Shown: in pieces, positions 11,792 through 24,557 of the stretch
Layout of the letters: each line of letters begins with the position of its first letter
Numbering within the stretch: the stretch's first letter is position 1
Assembly (NCBI GenBank): GCA_027922465.2
Contig: BQMF02000793.1
Coordinates: 45,135-109,134, forward strand
Length of the DNA: 64,000 nt
Reading direction: 5' to 3'
Origin: Turritopsis dohrnii
Lineage: Eukaryota; Cnidaria; Hydrozoa; Anthoathecata; Oceaniidae
Notes under the pieces: model-generated
What the model saw: the letters and a program-made list of their open reading frames with translations, nothing else
What the model was told of the DNA's origin: nothing
Database searches by the model: none
Made by a program: the position numbers and the translations under genes

Positions 11792-13543
11792 TTATAAATA
11801 TAAAAACAAATTTTTTCATATCTTCAGTAGAGTCCATATATTGCCTTTTAGTGATTAATATGTTTGCTGTAATAGTAGATTGCAAAACTAATTTAATATT
11901 AACTAGATATCTATACGCAAAACTGGAAAATTGGAAAAAACAGACTACTGAAATATGTGTCTGCCAAAGAAAGAGGAACAAGATGCCCTACCGGGCAGAA
12001 GGATTTCTGCAAGCTTTGCTGCTGAAAATGCCACAAAAATGCAACACTAGCACACTAGTCCTGCAAAACTAAGACAGTCATATCATTCAGCTCGAGAAGC
12101 ATCAGCATTAAATAAACAAAAATATTGATGCGACTGACAATGTTCGTCAAGAAAGTCAGCCTACCATAACATAAAAAAGGGGCTTTTCTTTATGCTATCG
12201 CGGAGATCATTTATGAAGCTCTGTTTTTTTGTACGAATAAGCTGAATGATTGTTACTGGATATTTGCCACCCACGTACTCCAAAAAAGTGCATCGACACA
12301 ATACAAAACTTTAATTTAACCACATTAAATATAACGAATCCTATAAAAAGATTGTGTATACTGGCGGTAACAAACATATCGTTTGGGCAGCACAAACTAA
12401 AAGTTTCTATATTGATCTCCTCAGAATGAAAAATATAAATATCACAATAATAATTACTTAGAAATTAAAGCTCATATCTAATCTAAAAGTTAAAAAAAAT
12501 ACAACATACGTAGGGAGAAAAGAGATAAGCTGATATAGCCAGAATACATCCAAAAATTGCTACTAAATATAGTATAAATAGCTGTATAAAGTGCATATGT
12601 TGGTGATGTTGGGGAGGAGCTGAAAGGAAGCTAAGCTGAGCTTTAAAAATCCAAAATCTTCTAAAAATTGACTTCAAACATGCATACACATACAAAATAC
12701 ACGAAGGTCTTTCATATTTAAAAAGGCTTGGAGCAAAAATAAAACAAGAAATACCTTTTCTTCCACACACCATGTATTGGCACTGTTTTCATATTTTAAA
12801 CTTCAAGAAAACTTCTTTCAAAAAACAGAATAACCACACTGTAATTTAATTTTGTGAACATGATAAGTTCCCAACAGTAATGCAATTCTTTATATAAAAT
12901 TATAAGCTGTATTAACTTCTTTTAAAGCCATATTTCCAACAAAGAAACTTTTAGCAAACTACACACGTTCTTTCGCTGCCATTTTTAAAACGTTTTGTGG
13001 ACGATCACATGGCATGGCGAAAATCAGCCAATAAACTATCGCTATTTAAGTGAAGGTGGCTAAATTAGCACCCTTTCGTAGAAATCGGGCATTATGCACC
13101 AATCACGATTAAGACGGCTTTTTTATGAACCAATGAAATTTAAGAAACAAAAATGCGTAGGTTTGGACAGTAAGATGAAAAAAAACGAAGAAAAACACGG
13201 ACGATCGTAAAGTATTTCTTGCTTACGCAGAAATCCAAAAATTATAAATTGTGAAAATTGAGCAAATACATTATTATTGTGGAGTTGTGGTAGCGTCAGA
13301 AGTACTATATAATGGAACAACTATTGCAATAGAGTTTGTGAGATTAACTGATGATTTGTTGCCATTAACTATTAATCCTGAGAATTTCATAACTTATGAG
13401 AAATTTCAATGACAAGAATGAACATTGTGAAAATTAATGTTTGTTGCATGAAGGACAGCTTGGATAACAAAAGGACTCTAGTAATTTGTCTTATAATTTG
13501 TATTTCTTGATTATCCATGCGCTTTCCTGGTGTTAGTCTTTTA
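11792..13543. other. No gene recognised
   Basis: AT-rich. Several frames of 60-100 codons (for example 12483-12773 on the minus strand) are hydrophobic shadows of T-rich DNA without domain, signal or splice context. Confidence 0.4.
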
Positions 13544-14017
13544 CTCTCAAGTGCCTAATTGTAGGGGGAGGTCTCTTGCATTTTTGGGAAAATTTCACCA
13601 TCCATTTAACTTTATTACGACCTCCTCTCCAGAGTACCAAATTTTTCTAAATCCACCACCCCTACCCCATTATTAGAACCCTCCCGTTTTATGAATTCAC
13701 TAGGTCAGTAACTAAAATTAGACATGTTAGACATTTTCAAGGTGCAACTTAACTTTTTCAGTAGATTTTGGCTAGTGATGAGGAAGTTATTAAAATAATA
13801 ATAGAGACAATCATTTCAAATGCAACAAAATCTTAACATCTTAACGAGAACAAACAAATAAATAATATAAACAAGAAGAACATCAACATTTTTTAACAGA
13901 AAGTATAATGTTTCCTTTTTTCCCTTTTAATGTGCACCCTCCACTTTTTATTATATTTCCCTTGCAGCACAACCTCCCCTGCTTATTATGACCCTCCTAC
14001 CATGAGGCACTTGAGAG
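13544..14017. mobile_element. TA-flanked MITE, CTCTCAAGTGCCT ends
   Basis: The left end ctctcaagtgcctaattgta and the right end (inverse: ctctcaagtgcctcatggta) match over about 20 bases with few changes. TA flanks lie at 13542-13543 and 14018-14019. The interior is strongly pyrimidine-rich near both ends (accctcc, cctcccc runs). It is 474 bp with no ORF. Confidence 0.78.
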
Positions 14018-14019
14018 TA

Positions 14020-17000
14020 TTGTTATTGTTGACATAGAATTCCATTGCTTAACCTTTTGTTACACCCATTTTCATCCATTACTGAAACACAATGAAAGAG
14101 TGCAGTTAGTCAGATACTTCTATGTAGACCGTAATTAGCAAAAGTGATTCTTTGTGACAGCTAATTACTGTCCAAAATTTCTTCTGTGGTTCACTAAAAT
14201 GATTTTTGTATTCCTTAAGTTTGTGAATAAGCATTAATAATCAATTAGGTATATTTCACTTTTTATAGTTGAAGTGAGGAAGGTCTGTGGTGCAAGCATA
14301 ATATTCAAAAACTTATAATCAAAAAAATTTCCAAATTTAAGTGTTGCTACTTGGTTTTGTTCTTTAAGGTTCTGTTTTTACGCATTGTATTTTTATTTGA
14401 TCTATTTTAGTTTCTGTTACCTCATTGTTTTGTTAATTGCTTAATTAATTTTTACTTGTACTTTTTTGATAAACTTTATTATCACCTTGGATATTTAATT
14501 GATTACTTATTGATTTACTTTGATACTAAGTTTTTTTTCATTCCAATTCATCATGTTGTGGAGTTAAAACTTATATACTCATCAACTTTTGCACACATTC
14601 AAGTTTATACTGGCTATCTGGTAGGTCATGCTTTCTTTCATTCCATGTTTTGTTAGCCATTTGTCTTGGTTGTGTCTTTGGCCAGTCTTTGCATCTGCCC
14701 TTGTCCTTTATTCAGCATATATCACCCTCGTTTGAAGGTAAAATTTAAGCATACTTGACTCTGCCCCAAATTTGCCTATGCTTATAAAAAAAGCCTGTAA
14801 TACACCTTTTTCTAAAAAGGTTTCAAATCTATCTCACAAACCACTTTTTGAAGGCCTTATCAAAGCAAGCTTTTAAACATTGAGAAGATTTATAAGAGGT
14901 TTTGTAAGAGGATGAGATTATATTCTTATGTGATTTTTTAATCATTTCAGTCAAGTTTTTTCCAGGTAGTTTAGTTTGCATATAGTTTATGATATTAATC
15001 AACAATTTTGAATGTATCACTCGAAAAAGGTGAAGTTTCTTTGGTGTAATTTCTACTCACTTTATCATTATGTCATCCATAATATTCATATCTCCAAACT
15101 TTTCCTAATTATGGTAATGTTATCTTTAAACTTGTAAAGCATAAAATCCTTCATTTGATTGTCTTAGGAACTATGTTTTGTGAGTCTTGTAATGATAAGC
15201 ATTTGTATTTCAACCTATCATTTTGCAGACAGAACTTTATCTACTCAACTTAAGCAATATTGCAGTGGTGTCCTCTTTAGATAGTCTTGGAAGTATCTCA
15301 AATGAACAACCTTATATTTTCTTTTAGCCGGAACAATTGTTTTTTTTGTTTTTTTTAAATAACACAGGGTTAAAGGGCCTTGCTTGATGGTTTGTTACTA
15401 TATCCCAGCCCAAATCCTTGAAGGATACTAAATGTTAATCATGGACTTTTTCCTTCCTTATTTTTTTTGTTTTTATTTTTTTTTTTTTCATTTTGTGTTA
15501 TTCTAGGCAAATTTTGGGACTATGTGATAATTCTCTCACTTTAAAACTCTGATCTTAATGTTCCTATGTTCCTGTTTGCAGCTGGTAACTTGCCTATCTG
15601 AATTTAATAAAAATTATTCAATTACAAGCAGGAGTAAATGCACTAATTTACTAAAGCTATAAAGTTGATAATATATTTGTGAATATCTTTCTTCCAACTA
15701 GTGGCATTCAAAATCTTTCTGTGTTGTTGTTTATAATTATATTATTTTCGATTTTTTTGTAGTTTTAATAAAGAAATCAATGTTTATTAATGTGTCTTAA
15801 GTTATTTGTGGTTGGAATGCATAGTGTTCTGGTTAAGTACTAATTGCCATTACGTTATTAAGTTTAATAGAGGGGGCAAATGGATAAGCAGCTTGAGTTC
15901 TATCATGAAATCCTTCTATTTCTTCACTTTGCATGCAGAACGTAGAACTGTACTATCAGAGCATTTTGTTTCTGCCTTTTCATTTTTTTTTTTGTTGTTT
16001 GTGGTGGTGGTGGTTTTTGTTTATTATTTAAAGGTATTGTATATTTTCTTATGATTTTCAAATGATTCAAAGATGCTTCGGATGTTTAGATACTAGATAG
16101 TTCACTAAAAGAGCGTTATGGTATGTTCAGCATGTGTATTTCCTAATTTGTGGTCAACATGTTCCATATTGAAAATAGAGACCAGAGACATTTGGAAATA
16201 TTGGTAGTTGGCGTCTGTTACTAGCCTATATAATGATACCACTGAAGTTTGGTTCCACTCTTGTAAGCAGTTTCTTGAAGTTTTTCTGCTGAAAGACTAA
16301 AGTTTGGATTTTGGATTCATTTTCAAAGACAGAAAAGTTTTGGATAAGATTGTAAATTTCACCAACATTTTGTCTTTTGTTCTATGAATATGGAAAATAA
16401 ATATTAGTTAAATAAATGTCAATAAATCGAAAACTGGTCATGACTTAAACTATAAATGATATAAAGATATGATTCACAGCAAGCAATAATTTATACTTCT
16501 GAGAACAGAATATATAACACTTGATAATATTTTGATTTTATTACAGAAGACAAGTCATTGATGCACAGTCACCTGTCAGACATCTGGAAGTTATAGCATG
16601 ACCTGATATCAGTTCATCAGAAACATATATAATAGGATCAGTAACCCTCCCAAGATTATATGGCAGTTATAGTGGAATGCCTTCTATATGGGATAAATTG
16701 ATCAGTTTGGGAAGATGACGTTTTCAAATAATGTTGTTATTGCAAGATGTTGACACAAAAACATGTGGACCATTATATCTCTTTCCCCGCGGAGAATTTT
16801 GTATATTTTATTTAGAAAGAAACATATTAAATCGTTCTTTAACTTTTCATCATTTTCTCTATATTTCGATCATTCCGAGCTATATTCATACGTAAATTAA
16901 AAGACACAACAGATCCGTTAGTTATTGGCTTGTCGTAACCAACATAAACGGTGGTCTGACTTATTTATTAACCTTAGCAATTAACAACTAAATCTCATTC

Positions 17001-17469
17001 CCTATAGCCGCACATTTCACTGTCTTATCTTACTGTAAGTTGACCACAGATTTACGTTGATTTAGTGTGCCCCCTTTATATTAACATAACTACCTTTCCC
17101 CTTAGTATAATGACTTTTTGTTTTTGGATTAATATACACTCGTTACAATGGTGGTATCACCTGACAGGTGAATTTAAACTTGTACTAAAGTAAGGAATGT
17201 CCCACGTAGCTGAATGACTTCGCCTCTTCATGAGAAGACAGTAACCCTTTCTGCAAAAACATCAACCGCGCCAGAAGCACCGTCCGATTTATTCATTCTC
17301 AAGTGCGCAATTTTAAATAACTTTACTGTAGCTTCATCTATTTCCAGTAAAGCATTACAAATAAACTTCGCACTTCGCTCAACATCAACAAAAATACTAT
17401 TCAGGTCGTCTCACTACTGCCTAACTTGTTCACTGGCCACGCATTATAGTTCTCCATCAACATTCCCGA
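14020..17469. other. Long AT-rich stretch without recognisable gene
   Basis: T-rich and A-rich runs dominate. The frames at 14456-14656 and 15806-16054 (+) and 14829-15020 (-) are short, compositionally biased and lack domains. No transposon ends, RNA gene or splice-supported exon was found. Confidence 0.4.
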
Positions 17470-18995
17470 AATAAGCACTTGCTTTGCATGCACGACCTCG
17501 TTCACCTACAAGACAGATTTGTTGATGAAACGTCGATTTCCTATTATGCGAACTGAACTTCCTGTAACGAGCACTTGTTCCGTGATAGGTAACGCATGCA
17601 CCACCTTGTTCACCAACCAAACAGATTTGTCGATGAATTGTCGATTTCTTATTATGCGAACTGAACTTCCTGAAACGAGTACTTCTTCCGTAAAAGGTAA
17701 CGCATGCATCACCTTGTTCACTAACCAGACAGATTTGTTGATAAACTGTCGATTTCTTATTATGCGAACTCAACTATCCGTAATGAGCACTTGTTCCGTG
17801 AAAGGTAACGCATGCATCACCTTGTTCACCAACTAGACAGATTTGTTGATGAAACGTCGAGTTCTTATTATGCGAACTGAACTTCCCGAAACGAGCACTT
17901 GTTTCGTGAAATGTAACGCATGCATCACCTTGTTCACTAACCAGACAGATTTGTTCATGAACTGTCGATTTCTTATTATGCCAACTGAACATTCCAAGAC
18001 GAGCACTTATTCCGTGAAAGGTAACGCATGCATCACTTTGTTCACCAACCAGACAGATTTGTTGATGAACTGTCGATTTCTTATTATGCGAACTCAACTA
18101 TCCGTAATGAGCACTTGTTCCGTGAAATGTAACGCATGCATCACCTTGTTCACTAACCAGACAGATTTGTTGATGAACTGTCGATTTCTTATTATGCGAA
18201 CTGAACTTCCCGAAACGAGCACTTGTTCCGTGAAAAGTAACCGCACGCACCACCTTGTTCACCTACAAGACAGATTTGTCGATGAATTGTCGATTTCTTA
18301 TTATGCGAACTGAACTTCCCGAAACGAGCACTTATTCCGTGAAAGGTAACGCATGCATCACCTTGTTCATCAACCAGACAGATTTCTCGATGAAACGTGC
18401 AGTTATTATTATGCGAACTGAACTTCCCGAAACGAGCACTTATTCCGTGAAAGGTAACGCATGCATCACCTTGTTCACCAACCAGACAGATTTCTCGATG
18501 AAACGTGCAGTTATTATTATGCGAACTCAACTATCCGTAATGAGCACTCGTTCCGTGAAAGGTAACGCATGCATCACCTTGTTCACCAACCAGACAGATT
18601 TGTTGATGAAACGTCGAGTTCTTATTATGCGAACTGAACTTCCCGAAACGAGCACTTGTTCCGTGAAAGGTAACCGCTAGCACCACCTTGTTCACCTACA
18701 AGACAGATTTGTCGATGGATTGTCGATTTCTTATTATGCGAACTGAACTTCCCGAAACGAGCACTTATTCCGTGAAAGGTAACGCATGCATCACCTTGTT
18801 CACCAACCAGACAGATTTGTCGATGAATTGTCGATTTCTTATTATGCGAACTGAACTTCCCGAAACGAGCACTTATTCCGTGAAAGGTAACGCATGCATC
18901 ACCTTGTTCACCAAGCAGACAGATTTCTCGATGAAACGTGGAGTTCTTATTATGCGAACTCAACTATTCGTAATAAGCACTTGTTCCGTGAAAGC
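17470..18995. repeat. 108-bp satellite, about 14 copies
   Basis: The phrase cttgttcaccaaccagacag recurs about every 108 bases from near 17497 to near 18902. Each unit also has cttattatgcgaactgaact and ttccgtgaaaggtaacgcat. Because 108 is 36 codons exactly, overlapping frames stay open on both strands for over 100 codons, giving 36-residue protein-like repeats. Stops interrupt every frame at some copies, and no start or splice context is seen, so it is treated as non-coding satellite. A LINE begins about 105 bases to its right. Confidence 0.93.
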
Positions 18996-19102
18996 AAATA
19001 TCTCAAGATAGTTATTTATTTTGCCATCTTTGCCATCAAGGTAGTTACTTATGTTGCCATCAACCAAGGTATAAATTCATCCGTGATCTAAAATCTTTTA
19101 AC

Positions 19103-21206
19103 ATGGAGGCGTACTTAACTGATTTCAACAGTATTCCTTTCTCTTCGGTGTATGCTGCAGAGGACCCTGAAGATCAATTGGATATATTTCTGAAACTAAT
19201 ACTTGAAACAATTAACATTCATGCTCCACTAAAGAGGAAAAAATTCAGCAGGCCACCTGCTCCCTGATGATGATGAAGTTCAAAATCTTCGGAAGGAAAA
19301 GGATCAATGGCGGAAGATAGCAAAGCATACTCAAAAAGAAGCCGACTGGTCGAAATTTCGTTTGTGTCGAAATTCACTAAAAGCTACGATAAAGAAAGCC
19401 AAATCTTCTTTTTATCAAAGAGCGTTATCCTCCACAAACATTAAAAACATTTGGAAAACCGTCCATAGGATTTTAAAACCAAGCAATAAGAGAATTAGTA
19501 TAGACCCTGATGAACTGAATAATCATTATGTGACTACTTCTAACCGGCTTCTACAATCAAAGAATGACAACGTTGATGATATTATTAATTTTATCAATAG
19601 TACAATGTTACCTGAAAGCGAGCAACCATTTGAAATAAAACCTATCCCGTATGAAGATGTAGAAAACGAACTGAAAAACCTACGTCTCGATTGTTCAGCT
19701 GGTTACGATCATATGTCTGTATGCTTTATCAAACCGGTTATTCCATTCCTAATCTCTCCACTAACCTTTATTATTAACAACTGCATTCAAATGAATCACT
19801 GTCCAGTCCAATGGAAGATTGGGAAAATTACTCCAATCCCAAAGACAGATGATGCGAAACTTGCAGATCAATTTAGACTTACCAATCTTGTCGAAAGTAT
19901 TTGAACGTTTAATCGCAAAACAGATTTGTTCATACATCGATAACATGTGTATATACAAATCAACAATGTCCGGTTTCCGAGCATCACATTCAACGTGTAC
20001 ACTTCTATTAAAAATCCGCGATGACATCAAAACCGCAATGAAAAAAGGCGAAATCTCTTTAGCTATATTCAGTGACTACTCGAAAGCCTTTGATACTGTG
20101 TCCTATTCGACAATAATTCGCAAACTAAAGTGCATTGGATTTGGTAAAAATTCATTACTGCTTCTCATCAGCTATCTCACAAATCGTAAACAATTTGTAC
20201 AGGTAGATGACAAAATGTCCTCTAAAGTGGAATGTCGATTCGGAGTCCCACAAGGTTCAGTGCTAGGACCTATTCTTTTTAATCTTTATGTTTCCGATTT
20301 ACAAGATGTTGATTCCGGTGCCGTTTACAAGTATGCCGATGACACGAGCCAAATTGAAAATTTTAAAATAAAGGACTTAGAGCCATCAGTCAAAAAACTA
20401 GAGAGACGTCTTGAAATTTTAAGAGCATGGTCTAAAGAATGTAATCTATTCAACGCATCTAAAACGAAATCCATGCTTTTTGCAACTTCTCAACTTTACA
20501 AATGTCATAAATTAGATGCTCCTGATTCATACCAAATTGCAGTCAACACCTCAGCTTTAGAAAGAGTGCATCAGTGGAAACAATTAGGTGTGGTGCTTGA
20601 TGAACACTTGAAATGGAATCATCAAATAAATAAAGTGTTACAGTCTTGTTGGGGAATTCTAAAGGTATTACGAAAGCTGAAACGATTCACGTCATTTCAA
20701 AATCGAAAAATGTTGGCACAGTCTCTTATTTTGTCACGTCTTGATTACTGTAATGCTCTTTATACCAACATATCACAGAATGAGATAAATCGTATGCAGC
20801 GACTTCTAAAAACCACTGCGTCATTCGTAAATAATCGATTTTGTGCGACGGCTGATGTAATTAAATTGGGATGGCTACCGGTGAAGGAGCGTATTGAATA
20901 CAGCACGTTAAAGTTAGCACATAAAGCGATTTATGAAAACAAGTTTCCCGATTATTTGAAAATGGAATGGGTACGAGAAAATTCCCGCCTTCGATCGTTT
21001 GCAGAAATCTGCAAACTGCGTTTTTATGACAACTATTCTTTTCGAGGAGTAGCAAGTCAATTATTTAACAGTCTTCCTGATTATATACGTAGTGACAATA
21101 ACTTTAATTCTTTTTCTAAAAATTTAAAGATATTTTTACTAGACAAGGCCTTAGCATCTTATATTAGCCTACACTGAATCTTATGATTTCTATATTTACA
21201 CACGTA

Positions 21207-21237
<31 letters not shown>

Positions 21238-21727
21238 TGAACTATTCTGATTTTGTTTCTCTTATGTATATAAAATTTTACATACAATTTTTATTCGCAT
21301 ATTTTCTGACAATTTTGTTGTCTCACTCGGTTTTGTATTCCATTCAATTTGTCAGGGTTTTTTTTTTGTTGTTGTTTTTTATCACGAGTCTCTGACCCCT
21401 TTTCGATTCATTTTTTTTTATTATTATTATTTTCTTACATCTTTTGTCTTTTCTCAGGGTTCCAACATCCTAGTCCCTGTGGTGATTTTCTTTCCGATAT
21501 TTTCCAATATCAGGTCTATTGATCAATTGGAATCATGCCAACACCAGTTATTTCAGCCCTGGCAACATCAGCGAGTCTATTTCTTGTCTGACTTCTTATG
21601 TAGTTTATTTTAACGATGAATACCAATTTTAACTAACTATATTGTATTGTATTGTATTTATTGTATTTATCTATTGTTATATTTTTTTATTGGGTGAAAA
21701 GCCATTTTATGGATCCCTGAAATACAT

Positions 21728-21762
<35 letters not shown>
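19103..21762 (+). mobile_element. 5'-truncated CR1/L2-like LINE
   Basis: The element keeps the end of the linker (NIHAPLKRKKFSRPPAP near 19210-19266), the reverse transcriptase, the C-terminal domain, a 3' UTR of about 580 bases with a TA run (21206-21228), and an AAT-repeat tail (21729-21762) that follows ggatccctgaaatacattt. Such short-repeat 3' tails are typical of CR1/L2-clade LINEs. The endonuclease is absent. The minus-strand copy at 6110-8069 is the same family. Confidence 0.85.
19362..21177 (+). pseudogene. LINE reverse transcriptase with one frameshift
   Basis: The protein is read in two frames. 19362-19870 covers the region before and into the fingers (LRLDCSAGYDHMS, WKIGKITPIPK). 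Just after this a small deletion shifts the frame, and 19880-21177 continues with LPILSKVFERLIAKQI, FSDYSKAFDTV (first catalytic Asp), FGVPQGSVLGPILFNLY, KYADDTS (the catalytic pair), and the C-terminal domain ending with RGVASQLFNSLPDYIR. Catalytic residues are intact, so the copy is fairly young, but the frameshift near 19870 and loss of the 5' half make it inactive. A stop also follows RPPAP at 19267. Confidence 0.88.
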
Positions 21763-21951
21763 CTTATTTGCAAGGTCATCAGGATATGGGCTATCATTTG
21801 ATAACGAAAAGGGAAATAGATATAGAAGAAACATTTAATGTTTTGCAATTATTTCTCTTTCGTATTAAAAAGAAGGATTGTTGCTGCTACTGTGATGCAA
21901 ATTATTAACAAAAAGATATTTTATTACTCTAAGTAAAAAAAGAAAACGCAC

Positions 21952-22703
21952 TTACTCAGCACCCGATAAAGCAATCTGAAGTTTTTGATCGAACAACTTT
22001 TTCTTCTTCTCATTCCATATATTTATCATGTACTGGATGAAAAACATGAAATGCTCTTGCGACATCTGTTTAGCTGAGGCCTTGATACATTGAAGGTATG
22101 AGTTAAATTGCTCACATATACTAGTGTTAACGACACGAAGATCTTGCATTGCTTTGCTACTGTAAAGCGAAGAACAGCTGTGACTAAATCCGTGGAAGAT
22201 GTCATGATAAAATCTCGTATCTTTAAAGTATCCTGCTTCACGATTTAAGCAGTATTCCTCCAAACCACAAGCAAAGTCGTAACAAATTACTTCTGGCGGC
22301 TTTTCAAGATGGGTGTAAAGGGAATAAGCCGGATCTTTTCTTCCTTCACTTCCGTTTACAATGTGGCAACCATAACAGTGTCCATGCATTGGACAAAACC
22401 ATCAAAACAAAAATGTGGTTCCCTTTTTGGTTACAACTGGGTAGATCTTTTTGCAGGAGGAGGTCGAAGGCTGATCATCATGATTATTATGTGGGTTGAC
22501 ATCTACACTGAATGATCGTGGTTGTCTGATCTGTTCTCCACTTGCCGAAAATTAATACGCCCGGCCAAACTGAGGAGGGTTATATGAGCCAAGAATCGGT
22601 AAACAATTTTCTGGGTCGATATCGCTCTTGTGAATGTCTTTTACTTTATCACGAAGATAAGAAACTATAGCAAAAGCATCATGATCCAGTGAACCATTAA
22701 CAT
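21952..22703 (-). pseudogene. KDZ-like transposase C-terminal exon
   Basis: Starting at the far side of the inserted element, the frame reads VNGSLDHDAFAIVSYLRDK to PPQFGRAY. It then slips by one base near 22550, continues SASGEQIRQPRSFSVD to KKGTTFLF, hits TGA at 22402-22404, and resumes WFCPMHGHCYGCHIVNGSEG, YDFACGLEEYC, TRFYHDIFHGFSHSC and NTSICEQFNSYL to a TAA at 21952-21954. The second Asp and the Glu of the DDE set are present. Confidence 0.75.
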
Positions 22704-23019
22704 CCCAGCCGGCAAAAAGACGTTTTAAAAACGTCTTAAAGACGTCTTGGAAGACGTCTTAAATCCGTCTTAAACCAGTCGGATTTGTCCGTTTAGAAAA
22801 CGTCTTTTTCAAGACGTCTTTAGGACGTCTTCCAAGACGTTTTTAAAACGCATTTTAGACGTTTAAAACTTCTTTAAGACGTTTAGAAAGCGTCTTTTCA
22901 AGACGTCTTTAAGACGTTATAAAAAGACGTTATCTAAACGGACAAATCCGACTGGTTTAAGACGGATTTAAGACGTCTTTTTCTAACGTTTTAAAGACGT
23001 CTTCATTTTATCTGCTAAA

Positions 23020-24480
23020 AACGTTTGTAAAACCACTTTAAGATGTGTTTTCCGGTGCGTTTCTCCTTGGGTAACAGAGAAGACTCATAATTAGTTTTTC
23101 AATGTCTTCATGTTTCAGTAATAATAAATGAATGAATAAAGATATAAATAAGAAAACTGATGATAAAATCTTCTTATTCAAATATTTACATGTAGTTTTT
23201 AAATTAATTGGGGAACAAATAGCTCATAACACTGCCAAAGTTTAAAGCTGGTCATATTAAAAAACATTCCGTAAAACGTGAATATAGTCTTTCAGGTATA
23301 AAAACGACACTTGAAAAATGGTTAGCTAAATCGAAGTAATGTTCAAATTTTAGAAATTGTCATGGGTTGGAACTGTTTCTTGTTTGATTTTACTTCAACT
23401 AAAACTCAGAATGACAGAAACTCTTTGAAAACCAAACCAAAAAGACATGCAAATTAAAATGGTGATTTTTCAATTAGCAGGAGCATGAGCTGTTGTCATG
23501 TTTTTCTTCAGTGAAACAAGATCAGTTTTAAGTTCATCGCATGATTTTGTGTATTTCCTCCTCCTCAGCTTTTTTGATAGTAATCTAAAATACAAAAACC
23601 CTATTTAATGAGAGGTGTTATAACAATCACAAAAATGAAAACATCTAGAGTAAACAGGACACATACCAGTAACTGCTTGATATAATCTTTTCTTCTCACT
23701 TTCTTTTGTTATCATGTTAAGATAACAATAAGCAATTTGGATGGAAAATAATCTAAATAAAGAATGACAAACACTTTTAGCAGAACAGAACAAACAGAAT
23801 GCAGAAAGTAGAGTATCTTAATCAAAGTGAAATGTCTAAACTTTAAATGTCTAAACTAAACTTTGCATCCATCATAGTAAAACAACCATCATTTAAGAAA
23901 TTCATCTTTTCGTAAAACTTCAAAGTTCTGAATGGAAAATATATTTCATGCGTTCGAAAATTTGTTCGAAAATTTTTGCAATGTCATTGTGGATGGTTTC
24001 TACTTATTGGTAGTGAGTTATTAATCAGAAATGATTACTTCAGACAAATTTGTGATGAATTACTGTTACTAAAAATTATAACTTATGATTTTCCCCTTCA
24101 AAAAGGATTCCATAATTTCATGGTACTACATTATACTATACTGCTAGGATCAATTTTAATCATATGAGTATTCTGAAGTAACTACAAGCAAAAACATCAC
24201 AGTCATCATCTATCAGCCATCCACAAATCACTTCATTACATTACTACACTTCTACTACTACATTAAACCAACGACAAAGCAAATTGAAACAGAAAAAATA
24301 TCTCACGGAATGAAACAGGAAAGTCAGTAAGTTGCTAATATAAAGTTAAACAACAAAACTCAAAACTTGAAACATGTCAGATTTATAAATAAAGCATAAA
24401 TCTTCCACTACTGACTACTCACGTCCTCAAACTAACATAAACATTGACTTAATCTCAAGTAACAAAATCATATAGATTTA
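23020..24480. other. Interior of the CCCAGCCGGC element, no coding seen
   Basis: AT-rich sequence between the left arm and the LINE. Only short frames are found and no transposase motif. The left limit of the LINE is somewhere near its right side but no target duplication was identified. Confidence 0.4.
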
Positions 24481-24557
24481 TATATTTATAAAATTATATT
24501 TAAAAAGTAAAAAACACTTACCGATTTATCAACGAAAGTTTCGCGCGCTCTTTCAAG

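Noticed and set aside
17444..18963. Long overlapping ORFs on both strands over the 108-bp array
   Set aside because: They follow from a repeat length divisible by three. Each is ended by stops in some copies and no start, splice or domain evidence exists.
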